The notes beneath the pieces are model-generated. The model was given only the letters and a program-made list of their open reading frames with translations. It made no database searches and was not told the DNA's origin. This document shows, piece after piece, positions 1 through 6,071 of a stretch of 8,002 nt of DNA. The translations under genes and the position numbers were made by a program. The stretch lies in assembly GCA_020627605.1 (NCBI GenBank), contig JAHDGO010000078.1, positions 1-8,002 on the forward strand. Reading direction: 5' to 3'. This DNA comes from Yoonia sp. (GTDB lineage: Bacteria; Pseudomonadota; Alphaproteobacteria; Rhodobacterales; Rhodobacteraceae). Every line of letters starts with the position of its first letter. The stretch's first letter is position 1.

Positions 1-54
1 GCTGATCCATCGGTGGTCGATGATCTGATCGAGAACCGGATGAACAAGGGCTGA
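1..54 (+). CDS. C-terminal end of an unidentified protein (5' truncated)
   Basis: The frame is open from the first base and reads 17 residues (ADPSVVDDLIENRMNKG) before TGA at 52-54. It is taken as a real gene end because a strong intrinsic terminator begins about 20 bases after the stop and no other frame offers a better partner for that terminator. The tail is polar and helical-looking with no recognisable motif, so no family is assigned. Most of the gene lies outside the window. Confidence 0.55.
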   Translation, partial: ADPSVVDDLIENRMNKG

Positions 55-74
55 AGGGTCAAGATCTGACGGTT

Positions 75-109
75 AAACGGGCCGCGCAGAGATGCGCGGC
101 CCGTTTTTG
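75..109 (+). terminator. Intrinsic terminator of the gene ending at 54
   Basis: A perfect 14-bp stem pairs 75-88 with 93-106 around a GAGA (GNRA-type) tetraloop at 89-92. The core is GC-rich (cgggccgcgc) and the 3' side runs into TTTTT at 104-108. On the minus strand the same hairpin is followed by only three T, so it could give weaker termination for the channel gene whose stop is at 220. The 110 bases between hairpin and channel gene show no other feature. Confidence 0.9.
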
Positions 110-219
110 TTGAGATGTTGGGAAGATGTGGGATGAACCCTATACGACATCAGGCGCTGGCCGGGCGGTTGTTCTCTGTGGTTTCTGGTGTGACTCATTT
201 GAACGGCAGCAAAGTCCGC

Positions 220-1602
220 TCAGTTGCCATCCCCGCCAGCCATGCTCACGTTCACCTGCTCGCTCTCCAGCAGCTTCACCTCGCGCTGCGGGAACGGGAT
301 GCTGATGTCGTTCTCAGCAAAGGCATCCCAAAGCGCCAGAAAGACATTGCCGCGGATGTTCGTCAGACCGCCGGTCGGATCCTTGATCCAGAACCGCAGG
401 ATGTAATCGACCGAACTGTCGCCGAACCCCACGATATGGCAGACCGTCGGACGTGATTTCAGCACACGGTCCACACTTTGCGCGGCTTCAATCGCGATCC
501 GGCGCACATCATGCGGATTGTCGTGATAGGCGGTGCCAAAGTGGATATCGAGGCGCACGAAGTCGTTGGAATGTGACCAGTTCACCACCTGGCCCGTGAT
601 CAGATCCTCGTTCGGGATCAGATACTCCCGCCCGTCGCGCGTCACCACCGAGACATAGCGCGCGCCCAGTGAATTGATCCAGCCGAAGGTGTCGCCAAGG
701 CTGATAACGTCCCCGGGCTTGATGGATTTGTCCAAAAGGATGATGACGCCAGACACAAGGTTTGACACCACCTTTTGCAGACCAAAACCAAGACCCACAC
801 CAATGGCACCTGACAGCACCGCCAGCCCTGTCAGATCGATTCCAAGCGCGCGCACGCCAAGAAAGAACGCAGCGCCGTAAAAGGCGATCTGCACGCCTTT
901 GACAATCAGCACCTGCATTGACGGGCTGATGTCTTCATTCGCCCTGATCCGTGTCGCTGTGGTGCGGGTAAAGAAGCGCGCCAGCGTGATCAGCACGCCC
1001 AGAATGACCAGCCCCTGCACCAGCAAGAGAAGGGAAAACCGGATCTCACCGATGCTGAAAGCGACGCTGTCCAGCAACCGCTCTGCCGGGTCAAGCAGCC
1101 CGAGGATCTGCAAAGTGGCCCATGTCCAGGCCCCGTAGCGGACGATCTTGCGCAGCGACGGGCTTTTGATCAGGCGCGTGGCAAAGACGATGGCCAGCCA
1201 GGCAAAGGCCAGCGTACCGATGACGCCCAACAGATAGCTGCGGCTGGGCCACGTCACCTCGCGCATGATCAGCGTGACTGTCCAGATCAGGGCGACAAAG
1301 AAGATGGCCCGCAGGCGTTGGTGGACCACCACAAGGATGCGCATCCGCCATTTTGGCCAGTTTTCGCGAGACCCCATCCACGCCCTGATGCGGGGCCCAA
1401 GGATGGCCCGCAGGACATGGGCGAAGGCGAACACCCCCAGCGCGATCAGCAACTGGTAGAGGTTCCAGGTGCGAAACATGCTGTCCACAAAGACTTGCGC
1501 CTGCGTCCAGAGATCCGTGCTGATGCTGATCACCTCTTCCAGAGGTGGCGCAAGCGGCGCGTCGGTGCCGGTCGCTTGGGTCTGGTTGTCGTGAACAGCC
1601 AT
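220..1602 (-). CDS. MscS-family mechanosensitive ion channel
   Basis: This 460-residue inner-membrane protein should open under membrane tension to release ions and solutes during hypo-osmotic shock. Hydrophobic segments lie near residues 48-68, 94-113, 121-142, 152-170, 187-208 and 231-252, followed by the Gly/Ala-rich pore helix 257-275. After this comes the signature GLGFGLQKVVSNLVSG (271-286), then IILLDKSIKPGDVI, the start of the MscS beta domain. The cytoplasmic domain includes VVTRDGREYLIPNEDLI (319-335) and runs to the C terminus. The protein is longer than E. coli MscS (286 residues) because of the additional N-terminal helices. I chose ATG 1602 because AAGGA lies 7 bases upstream. 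An in-frame ATG at 1653 would add 17 residues (MALPAVSRWPCAAKRTK) that do not look like a channel N terminus. The gene is divergent from the RTX gene. The family is clear, but the subfamily and gating are not. Confidence 0.93.
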   Translation of the reverse strand: MAVHDNQTQATGTDAPLAPPLEEVISISTDLWTQAQVFVDSMFRTWNLYQLLIALGVFAFAHVLRAILGPRIRAWMGSRENWPKWRMRILVVVHQRLRAIFFVALIWTVTLIMREVTWPSRSYLLGVIGTLAFAWLAIVFATRLIKSPSLRKIVRYGAWTWATLQILGLLDPAERLLDSVAFSIGEIRFSLLLLVQGLVILGVLITLARFFTRTTATRIRANEDISPSMQVLIVKGVQIAFYGAAFFLGVRALGIDLTGLAVLSGAIGVGLGFGLQKVVSNLVSGVIILLDKSIKPGDVISLGDTFGWINSLGARYVSVVTRDGREYLIPNEDLITGQVVNWSHSNDFVRLDIHFGTAYHDNPHDVRRIAIEAAQSVDRVLKSRPTVCHIVGFGDSSVDYILRFWIKDPTGGLTNIRGNVFLALWDAFAENDISIPFPQREVKLLESEQVNVSMAGGDGN

Positions 1603-1718
1603 CTTGGTCCTTTTTGCCGCGCAGGGCCAGCGTGACACGGCAGGCAGGGCCAATCAAGCAACAGATTGTCGCCGGATTTATCATGGCGATGCAGGATGCT
1701 TGTCCGGTGTAGGCTTAA

Positions 1719-1739
1719 GAGTTAAGAAATCATTAACTC
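1719..1739. promoter_or_regulatory. Perfect 21-bp dyad containing a CtrA-like box (TTAA-N7-TTAA)
   Basis: The sequence is GAGTTAA, seven bases, then TTAACTC: two 7-bp arms in exact inverted repeat. Inside it, 1722-1725 and 1733-1736 make TTAA-N7-TTAA followed by C, which matches the known full recognition site of the alphaproteobacterial response regulator CtrA. A further TTAAG lies just upstream at 1715-1719. The dyad ends 23 bases before the RTX start codon in the 160-bp divergent region, so it could act on the RTX gene, the channel gene or both. Its closeness to the ATG fits either repression or a short leader. Binding by CtrA is inferred from the motif only. Confidence 0.5.
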
Positions 1740-1762
1740 ACGGTTCTGCAAGGTCATTTGCC

Positions 1763-2722
1763 ATGGATATCACCCTTCTGCTTTTGCTTGGCGCAGGCCT
1801 TGCGCTGATCCCGCTTTTTCTGGGCGACGATGACGACGACGGAGGTGCCGATGAGGATGGCATCATTCGCGGGACACCCGAAGATGATGAACTGGAAGGC
1901 ACCAGCGAAGGCGAGGAAATCCGCGGATTTCTCGGCGATGATGTGATCAACGGCAACGGCGGTCCCGATACGCTGTTGGGCGGCGGTGGCGAGGATATCG
2001 TGACCGGCGGCGAAGACCGCGATGTCATTGATGGTGGTGCTGACAACGACGAGCTTTTCGGTATGGGCGGCAATGACACCATCGAAGGTGATGCCGGCAA
2101 TGACTTCATCGATGCTGGCACCGGAAATGATATCGTGCGCGGCGGGAACGGCGACGACGTTATCCTTGGCAATACCGGCACCGATACCCTGCGCGGCGAA
2201 GGCGGCAACGACGACATCCTGCTTTGGGGGGAAGAGGGCATCGCCTTTGGCGGTGAAGGCGACGACGATCTTGTCATGGTCACGGGCCGTGGTGAGTTGG
2301 ACGGTGTCGCAGGCACCGACACCTACTATGCATTGGCCAATGATGATGATGCCCAGCAAACCGTGGCCATCATCAGCGAGCTTGGCACGGGTGACGGCAT
2401 TGTCATGACCATCGACACCAGCGATCCGGCTGCATTGACTGCCGATCTGGAGGTCACAGTGACCGAAGGCACAATCAACGGCATCGAAGGTTACAACATC
2501 GAAGTGTCCTTCCTTGACCCTGCCGACGAACCTGGCGCGGGCGAAACATTTGAGACGGCCCGCGCATTCGTGCTCGGCCGCAGTGTGCCGATTGCGACCG
2601 TCGCGGCATCGGTAGAGGTCGATGTGACACTGGACGCCGGCCTGTCAGCAGATGATGCACTGGCCAACTTCCAGGCGGTGCAGGCCGGTGCCGGTCTGCC
2701 AGCATTGGCCACAACGACCTAA
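1763..2722 (+). CDS. Acidic RTX-type calcium-binding protein with N-terminal hydrophobic anchor
   Basis: This protein has 319 residues. Residues 1-20 are a hydrophobic stretch (MDITLLLLLGAGLALIPLFL) that could be a membrane anchor or uncleaved signal, followed directly by GDDDDDGG. Residues 35-187 form about 15 degenerate nonapeptides of the GGxGxDxxx class, for example GGNDTIEGD, AGNDFIDAG and GGNGDDVIL, which in RTX proteins bind calcium in a parallel beta roll. Residues 188-319 have no repeats and look beta-rich with alternating hydrophobics. The protein is strongly acidic. RTX proteins are normally exported by type I secretion through a C-terminal signal. Here the N-terminal segment suggests tethering instead, and no secretion genes are nearby. 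ATG 1763 is chosen because AAGGT lies 8 bases upstream and because the in-frame extension to 1604 would run back into the channel gene's start. The role is unknown: a surface, matrix or calcium-dependent structural protein is possible. Confidence 0.88.
   Translation: MDITLLLLLGAGLALIPLFLGDDDDDGGADEDGIIRGTPEDDELEGTSEGEEIRGFLGDDVINGNGGPDTLLGGGGEDIVTGGEDRDVIDGGADNDELFGMGGNDTIEGDAGNDFIDAGTGNDIVRGGNGDDVILGNTGTDTLRGEGGNDDILLWGEEGIAFGGEGDDDLVMVTGRGELDGVAGTDTYYALANDDDAQQTVAIISELGTGDGIVMTIDTSDPAALTADLEVTVTEGTINGIEGYNIEVSFLDPADEPGAGETFETARAFVLGRSVPIATVAASVEVDVTLDAGLSADDALANFQAVQAGAGLPALATTT
1865..2323 (+). repeat. RTX nonapeptide repeat region (coding)
   Basis: This is the part of the RTX gene encoding residues 35-187. 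At DNA level it is a degenerate 27-base periodicity rich in GGC, GGT, GAT, GAC and AAT codons. The units are diverged from one another, so this is an old protein-level repeat rather than a recent tandem expansion. The final units, around residues 158-187, are the weakest matches. Confidence 0.75.
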
Positions 2723-2748
2723 AGCAGCAAAGGATTTGCACGCGTCAT

Positions 2749-2770
2749 GTCAGGTCTTGCGAGGCCTGAC
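2749..2770 (+). other. Imperfect hairpin after the RTX gene
   Basis: GTCAGGTCT (2749-2757) pairs with AGGCCTGAC (2762-2770) around a 4-base loop, giving a 9-bp stem with one T-G wobble. It lies 26 bases after the RTX stop. No T-run follows, so a classical intrinsic terminator is doubtful. It may be a transcript-end stabiliser, or an operator overlapping the possible leuC promoter. Confidence 0.4.
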
Positions 2771-2785
2771 CGGCCTGTGTATCTG
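2757..2785 (+). promoter_or_regulatory. Possible sigma-70-type promoter of the leuCD leader
   Basis: TTGCGA (2757-2762) and TATCTG (2780-2785) are separated by 17 bases, partly matching the -35 and -10 consensus (four and three of six). Initiation near 2792 would give a leader of about 145 bases containing the small ORF at 2811. The match is weak, and alternative placements within 2723-2937 cannot be excluded. Confidence 0.25.
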
Positions 2786-2810
2786 TGCGCCTATGACGAA
2801 GGTTTTTGAC

Positions 2811-2879
2811 ATGGATGATCGCGCGCGTCTGCCTTGGCGTTTTTTCGGTGCGACCTGTGCCGTGCTTGCGCGCGGCTGA
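2811..2879 (+). CDS. Candidate 22-residue upstream ORF or leader peptide before leuC
   Basis: This short ORF runs from ATG 2811 to TGA 2879 and ends 58 bases before leuC. It has its own ribosome binding site (GAAGG, 8 bases before the ATG), better than that of the alternative ATG at 2793. The peptide begins MDDRAR, has a central LPWRFFGA (residues 7-14), a Cys at 16 and ends VLARG. It contains two leucines and no leucine run, so it is not a classical leucine attenuator. Cys, Trp-Arg-Phe-Phe and two copies of CGCGCG flanking the ORF are its notable features. I do not recognise it. It could be a regulatory leader peptide, a small protein or chance; comparison of roseobacter leuC leaders would decide. 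Confidence 0.35.
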   Translation: MDDRARLPWRFFGATCAVLARG

Positions 2880-2937
2880 CCGGATCTGCACGACCACACC
2901 CCTTCGATCACTGACATTATTATGACGGGAGAGGACG

Positions 2938-4344
2938 ATGTCCCCCAAAACGCTCTATGATAAAATCTGGGATGCGCATGTAGCCCATGAGGCCGATGAC
3001 GGCACCTGCCTGCTGTATATTGACCGCCACCTTGTGCATGAGGTGACAAGCCCGCAGGCCTTTGAAGGGCTGCGCATGGCAGGCCGCGAGGTCCGCGCGC
3101 CGGAAAAGACCATCGCCGTGCCGGACCACAACGTGCCGACCACAGCCGGTCGCGAAGACCCCAAGAACATGACAGAGGACAGCGCCATTCAGGTTGCCGC
3201 CCTTGATACCAATGCCAAGGAATTCGGCATTCACTACTACCCGGTGTCTGACGTCCGACAGGGCATCGTGCATATTGTGGGCCCCGAACAGGGCTGGACC
3301 CTGCCCGGCATGACCGTCGTGTGTGGTGACAGCCATACGGCAACCCATGGTGCGTTCGGCGCGCTGGCGCATGGGATCGGAACGTCAGAGGTAGAGCATG
3401 TTCTGGCCACCCAAACCCTTATCCAGAAGAAGTCGAAGAACATGAAGGTCGAGATCACCGGCAAGCTGCGCCCAGGTGTGACGGCCAAGGACATCACCCT
3501 GTCCGTGATCGGGGCCACCGGCACCGCTGGCGGCACCGGCTATGTCATCGAATATTGCGGCGAGGCAATCCGCGATTTGTCGATGGAAGGCCGCATGACC
3601 GTCTGCAACATGGCGATCGAAGGTGGCGCGCGCGCTGGCCTCATCGCGCCTGATGAAAAGACCTTTGCATATTGCAAGGGCCGTCCACACGCACCCAAGG
3701 GTGCGGCTTGGGAAGCGGCAGAGGCTTATTGGCGCACGCTCTACACCGACGAAGGGGCGCATTTCGACAAGGTTGTGACGCTGAAAGGTGAAGACATCGC
3801 ACCTGTCGTCACATGGGGCACCTCGCCAGAGGATGTGCTGCCAATCACGGCGAATGTGCCGGCCGCCGAAGATTTCACCGGTGGCAAGGTCGGGGCGGCC
3901 CAACGCTCGCTCGACTACATGGACCTGAAGCCAGGTACTCCGCTGTCTGATATCGCCATCGACACGGTCTTTATCGGGTCCTGTACCAATGGCCGCATCG
4001 AGGATTTGCGCGCCGCCGCTGCGATCCTGAAAGGCAAGAAGATCGCCGTGAAACGCGCGATGGTCGTTCCCGGTTCTGGCCTTGTGCGCGCACAGGCCGA
4101 GGAAGAGGGGCTGGCCGATATCTTCAAGGAGGCCGGTTTTGAATGGCGTCTGGCGGGCTGTTCCATGTGTCTGGCGATGAACCCGGACCAACTGGCACCG
4201 GGCGAGCGCTGCGCGGCGACATCGAACCGCAACTTTGAGGGGCGGCAAGGGCGCGGCGGGCGGACCCACCTGATGTCGCCTCAAATGGCGGCAGCTGCGG
4301 CGATCACCGGAAAACTGACCGACGTGCGGGAGATGATGTCATGA
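2938..4344 (+). CDS. leuC: 3-isopropylmalate dehydratase large subunit
   Basis: LeuC, with LeuD, converts 2-isopropylmalate to 3-isopropylmalate, the second dedicated step of leucine biosynthesis in the cytoplasm. The 468 residues are the family's usual length. Aconitase-family features are present: [16 protein letters not shown] (30-45), PDHNVPT (62-68), [21 protein letters not shown] (128-148), and the [4Fe-4S] cluster cysteines at 349 (GSCTNGR), 408 and 411 (CSMC). The substrate-loop motif [14 protein letters not shown] (432-445) completes the set. GGGAG at 2927-2931 sits 6 bases before the ATG. The gene overlaps leuD by 4 bases (ATGA), which indicates translational coupling and a shared transcript. 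Nothing appears truncated, and all catalytic motifs look intact. It is distinguished from homoaconitase by the context and by its full-length match to bacterial LeuC. Confidence 0.98.
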   Translation: MSPKTLYDKIWDAHVAHEADDGTCLLYIDRHLVHEVTSPQAFEGLRMAGREVRAPEKTIAVPDHNVPTTAGREDPKNMTEDSAIQVAALDTNAKEFGIHYYPVSDVRQGIVHIVGPEQGWTLPGMTVVCGDSHTATHGAFGALAHGIGTSEVEHVLATQTLIQKKSKNMKVEITGKLRPGVTAKDITLSVIGATGTAGGTGYVIEYCGEAIRDLSMEGRMTVCNMAIEGGARAGLIAPDEKTFAYCKGRPHAPKGAAWEAAEAYWRTLYTDEGAHFDKVVTLKGEDIAPVVTWGTSPEDVLPITANVPAAEDFTGGKVGAAQRSLDYMDLKPGTPLSDIAIDTVFIGSCTNGRIEDLRAAAAILKGKKIAVKRAMVVPGSGLVRAQAEEEGLADIFKEAGFEWRLAGCSMCLAMNPDQLAPGERCAATSNRNFEGRQGRGGRTHLMSPQMAAAAAITGKLTDVREMMS

Positions 4345-4946
4345 AGGCCTTTACCAAACTCAGCGGCATCGCCGCGCCACTGCCGCTGGTCAATATCGAC
4401 ACCGATATGATCATCCCCAAGCAGTTCCTGAAAACGATCAAACGGTCAGGCCTTGGTGCAAACCTCTTTGACGAAATGCGCTTTGATCAGGATGGCAACG
4501 AGATCCCTGATTTCGTGCTGAACAAGCCGCAGTATCGCGAGGCGCAAATTCTTGTGGCCGGCGACAACTTTGGTTGCGGATCGTCGCGTGAACATGCGCC
4601 ATGGGCGATTGCGGATTTCGGGATCACCTGCGTGATCGCACCGTCCTATGCGGATATCTTTTACAACAACTGCTTCAAGAACGGCATTCTGCCCATCGCC
4701 CTGCCGCAAGAGCAGGTCGACGTGCTGATGAAAGACGCCGAAAAGGGCGCAAACGCCCGCATCGAGGTGGATCTTGAGGCGCAGACAATCACATCATCGG
4801 ATGGTGAAGTCTTCAGCTTTGACGTCGATCCCTTCAAAAAGCATTGCCTGATGAACGGCCTCGACGATATCGGCCTGACAATGGAAAAGGCAGCGTCGAT
4901 TGACAGTTTCGAGGCAGAGGCACAGGCCGCACGTCCCTGGGTATGA
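4341..4946 (+). CDS. leuD: 3-isopropylmalate dehydratase small subunit
   Basis: LeuD supplies the swivelling domain of isopropylmalate isomerase and completes the active site with LeuC. The 201 residues match the bacterial LeuD length. Characteristic segments are [17 protein letters not shown] (15-31), the signature [17 protein letters not shown] (74-90), [19 protein letters not shown] (101-119), and a C-terminal [11 protein letters not shown] (173-183). The start overlaps the leuC stop, with GGGAG 8 bases upstream inside leuC, so the two subunits are likely made in step. A strong terminator follows within 20 bases of the stop, so the leuCD unit ends here. leuB is absent from the window. Confidence 0.98.
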   Translation: MKAFTKLSGIAAPLPLVNIDTDMIIPKQFLKTIKRSGLGANLFDEMRFDQDGNEIPDFVLNKPQYREAQILVAGDNFGCGSSREHAPWAIADFGITCVIAPSYADIFYNNCFKNGILPIALPQEQVDVLMKDAEKGANARIEVDLEAQTITSSDGEVFSFDVDPFKKHCLMNGLDDIGLTMEKAASIDSFEAEAQAARPWV

Positions 4947-4965
4947 GCCACCGAACAACCGCATG

Positions 4966-4995
4966 AAAGCCGCGCCTTCGGGCGCGGCTTTTTTC
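4966..4995 (+). terminator. Intrinsic terminator after leuD
   Basis: An exact 11-bp stem (4966-4976 with 4981-4991) closes a TTCG loop, the stable cUUCGg tetraloop, and is followed by a six-T run (4989-4994). It starts 20 bases after the leuD stop and should separate leuCD from the downstream membrane-protein gene. Confidence 0.95.
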
Positions 4996-5009
4996 TTGGA
5001 GGCCCAGTG

Positions 5010-5042
5010 TTTGGGCGCCCGGCGCTGGACGATTGGCCCAAA
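5010..5042. repeat. Inverted repeat TTTGGGC / GCCCAAA
   Basis: Seven-base arms (5010-5016 and 5036-5042) flank a 19-base GC-rich spacer shortly after the leuD terminator. There is no T-run on either strand, so it is not a second intrinsic terminator. It could be a remnant or a processing structure. Confidence 0.3.
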
Positions 5043-5061
5043 AGCCACAATCGGTTGCATT

Positions 5062-5078
5062 CATGCATCACTTGCATG
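5062..5078. repeat. Short dyad CATGCA-N5-TGCATG
   Basis: Six-base arms in exact inverted repeat lie around 5 bases, with a further TGCAT at 5056-5060. It lies about 165 bases before the GTG start at 5241, in the region that should hold that gene's promoter, so an operator role is possible. No known regulator is recognised. Confidence 0.3.
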
Positions 5079-5136
5079 GCAAAACTCGCCCGCTGTTCAT
5101 CTTAGATACATCTGCTGATTGATGCGGCACGGCACT

Positions 5137-5224
5137 TTGCCCCAAGATGGAAACAATAAGAAAAATGCGAAACAGTCGTGGGTTGCCTGATCTGGGGCAA
5201 TCGGCGAAGTTTCCAATGGGGCAA
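5137..5224. repeat. TTGCCCCA with two inverted copies TGGGGCAA
   Basis: TTGCCCCA at 5137-5144 is exactly complementary to TGGGGCAA at 5193-5200 and again at 5217-5224. The two direct copies are 24 bases apart. The last copy ends 16 bases before the GTG start and just before its ribosome binding site (AAGGA, 5227-5231). Mutually exclusive pairing in an RNA leader, or paired protein binding sites, are both conceivable. With three 8-base units chance cannot be excluded. Confidence 0.35.
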
Positions 5225-5240
5225 CAAAGGAAGAAGTGCA

Positions 5241-6071
5241 GTGCTTTCACGTCTGCCAGGTGCATTTGTCCGTGCGGCATTGGTCGTCATGTTGATCGTG
5301 ATGCCCTATGCCCTGCTGCCGCAATCCAGCAGTGACAGCACACAGATCGTGACACTTGTTGCGATCTTCGGCGCGCTTTTCACCATTGTGGAATACAGCT
5401 CCAGCAGCCCCAGCCTGGTCGAGTTTCGCGATGCGCCGCCGTTCAACCGGATCAGGTTCTCGGCATTGTTTGCGACGGTGTTGTGTTTGGCGGTGATCTT
5501 TCGCGCCAACGATTCCCCGTCCGAAATATCGACCCTGTTTCAGTTGAGCGGGTCGCAAATTGGCCAAACCATCGATTTTCCCTATTCGCCGGTGCGCCTT
5601 ATGGTGCTGATGATGCCGCCAGGCACCGACCCAGAGGTGATCAACCGGCTGCGTGACGCCGCTGGCCTGAGCTATCTTGTGGCCGTATTTTCAGTGATCT
5701 GGTTTGTCATTCGCTTGCGCATGTACCATTGGCCGCGCCGGACAGAGGCGTTTAACGTCTGGATCAACTTGCCCACATTTGACCCCACCGCCGGAGGTGA
5801 TGTGGTCCGTCGGCTGCAGCGCGATGGCCGCGTTAACATTGTGTTAGGGTTTCTGTTGCCATTCTTTGTGCCAGCGATTGTCAAACTGGTGTCCCTTTTT
5901 GGCACCCCGATCAATCTGGACAATCCGCAGACCTTGATCTGGACGGTATCTGCATGGGCGTTTCTGCCAGCCAGCATTCTGATGCGCGGTGTTGCCCTGT
6001 CGCGCGTGGCGCAGATGATCCTTCTGCAGCGCCAGCGCGCGAACGACCGTATCGACACCTCTTATGTCTGA
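5241..6071 (+). CDS. Conserved-type integral membrane protein of unknown function
   Basis: The gene encodes 276 residues from GTG 5241, chosen because AAGGA lies 9 bases upstream and the protein then opens with LSRLPGAFVRAALVVML, a typical short charged N terminus before a first helix. An in-frame ATG at 5178 would add 21 polar residues and has no good binding site. Hydrophobic segments lie near residues 8-27, 35-51, 72-88, 142-158, 197-220 and 230-250, so about six membrane helices. A roughly 50-residue hydrophilic loop (89-140, with PYSPVRL at 114-120) separates helices three and four, and a second loop carries WPRRTEAFNVWINLPTFDP (164-182). The C terminus is basic (LLQRQRANDR). I recognise no enzymatic or transporter motif. 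By position it resembles the unannotated membrane proteins that accompany leuCD and an EEP-fold gene in roseobacters (from memory). Partnership with the downstream secreted protein is an inference. Confidence 0.85.
   Translation: MLSRLPGAFVRAALVVMLIVMPYALLPQSSSDSTQIVTLVAIFGALFTIVEYSSSSPSLVEFRDAPPFNRIRFSALFATVLCLAVIFRANDSPSEISTLFQLSGSQIGQTIDFPYSPVRLMVLMMPPGTDPEVINRLRDAAGLSYLVAVFSVIWFVIRLRMYHWPRRTEAFNVWINLPTFDPTAGGDVVRRLQRDGRVNIVLGFLLPFFVPAIVKLVSLFGTPINLDNPQTLIWTVSAWAFLPASILMRGVALSRVAQMILLQRQRANDRIDTSYV

Noticed and set aside
1603..1653. Upstream ATG 1653 extending the channel protein by 17 residues
   Set aside because: The ATG at 1602 has AAGGA at proper spacing. The extension is basic, Cys/Pro-containing and unlike a channel N terminus.
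1604..1762. N-terminal extension of the RTX protein from 1604
   Set aside because: It would begin at the channel gene's own start region, contains the regulatory dyad and lacks a ribosome binding site. ATG 1763 has a good site and starts the hydrophobic segment.
1865..2323. Regular short repeats that could suggest a CRISPR array
   Set aside because: The 27-base units are degenerate, lie in frame and encode GGxGxDxxx nonapeptides. There are no conserved repeats with unique spacers.
1738..2359. Two long minus-strand open frames opposite the RTX gene, one Ser/Pro-rich and one Ile/Ala/Val-rich
   Set aside because: Their composition is the direct complement of the Gly/Asp repeat codons. Repeated GGC/GAT/GAC units keep opposite frames open, and neither has a credible start or domain.
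2723..2937. Riboswitch or classical leucine attenuator before leuC
   Set aside because: No leucine codon run, no GC hairpin followed by a T-run, and no recognised riboswitch core is visible. Only the small ORF and weak pairings are supported.
3385..4284. A 299-codon open frame on the minus strand inside leuC
   Set aside because: It is opposite a full-length, motif-complete leuC. Its translation is rich in Arg, His and Cys with no recognisable family, as expected of an antisense shadow in GC-rich DNA.
5178..5240. ATG 5178 as start of the membrane protein
   Set aside because: It would include the repeat copies as coding sequence and lacks a good binding site, while GTG 5241 has AAGGA 9 bases upstream and gives a normal membrane-protein N terminus.
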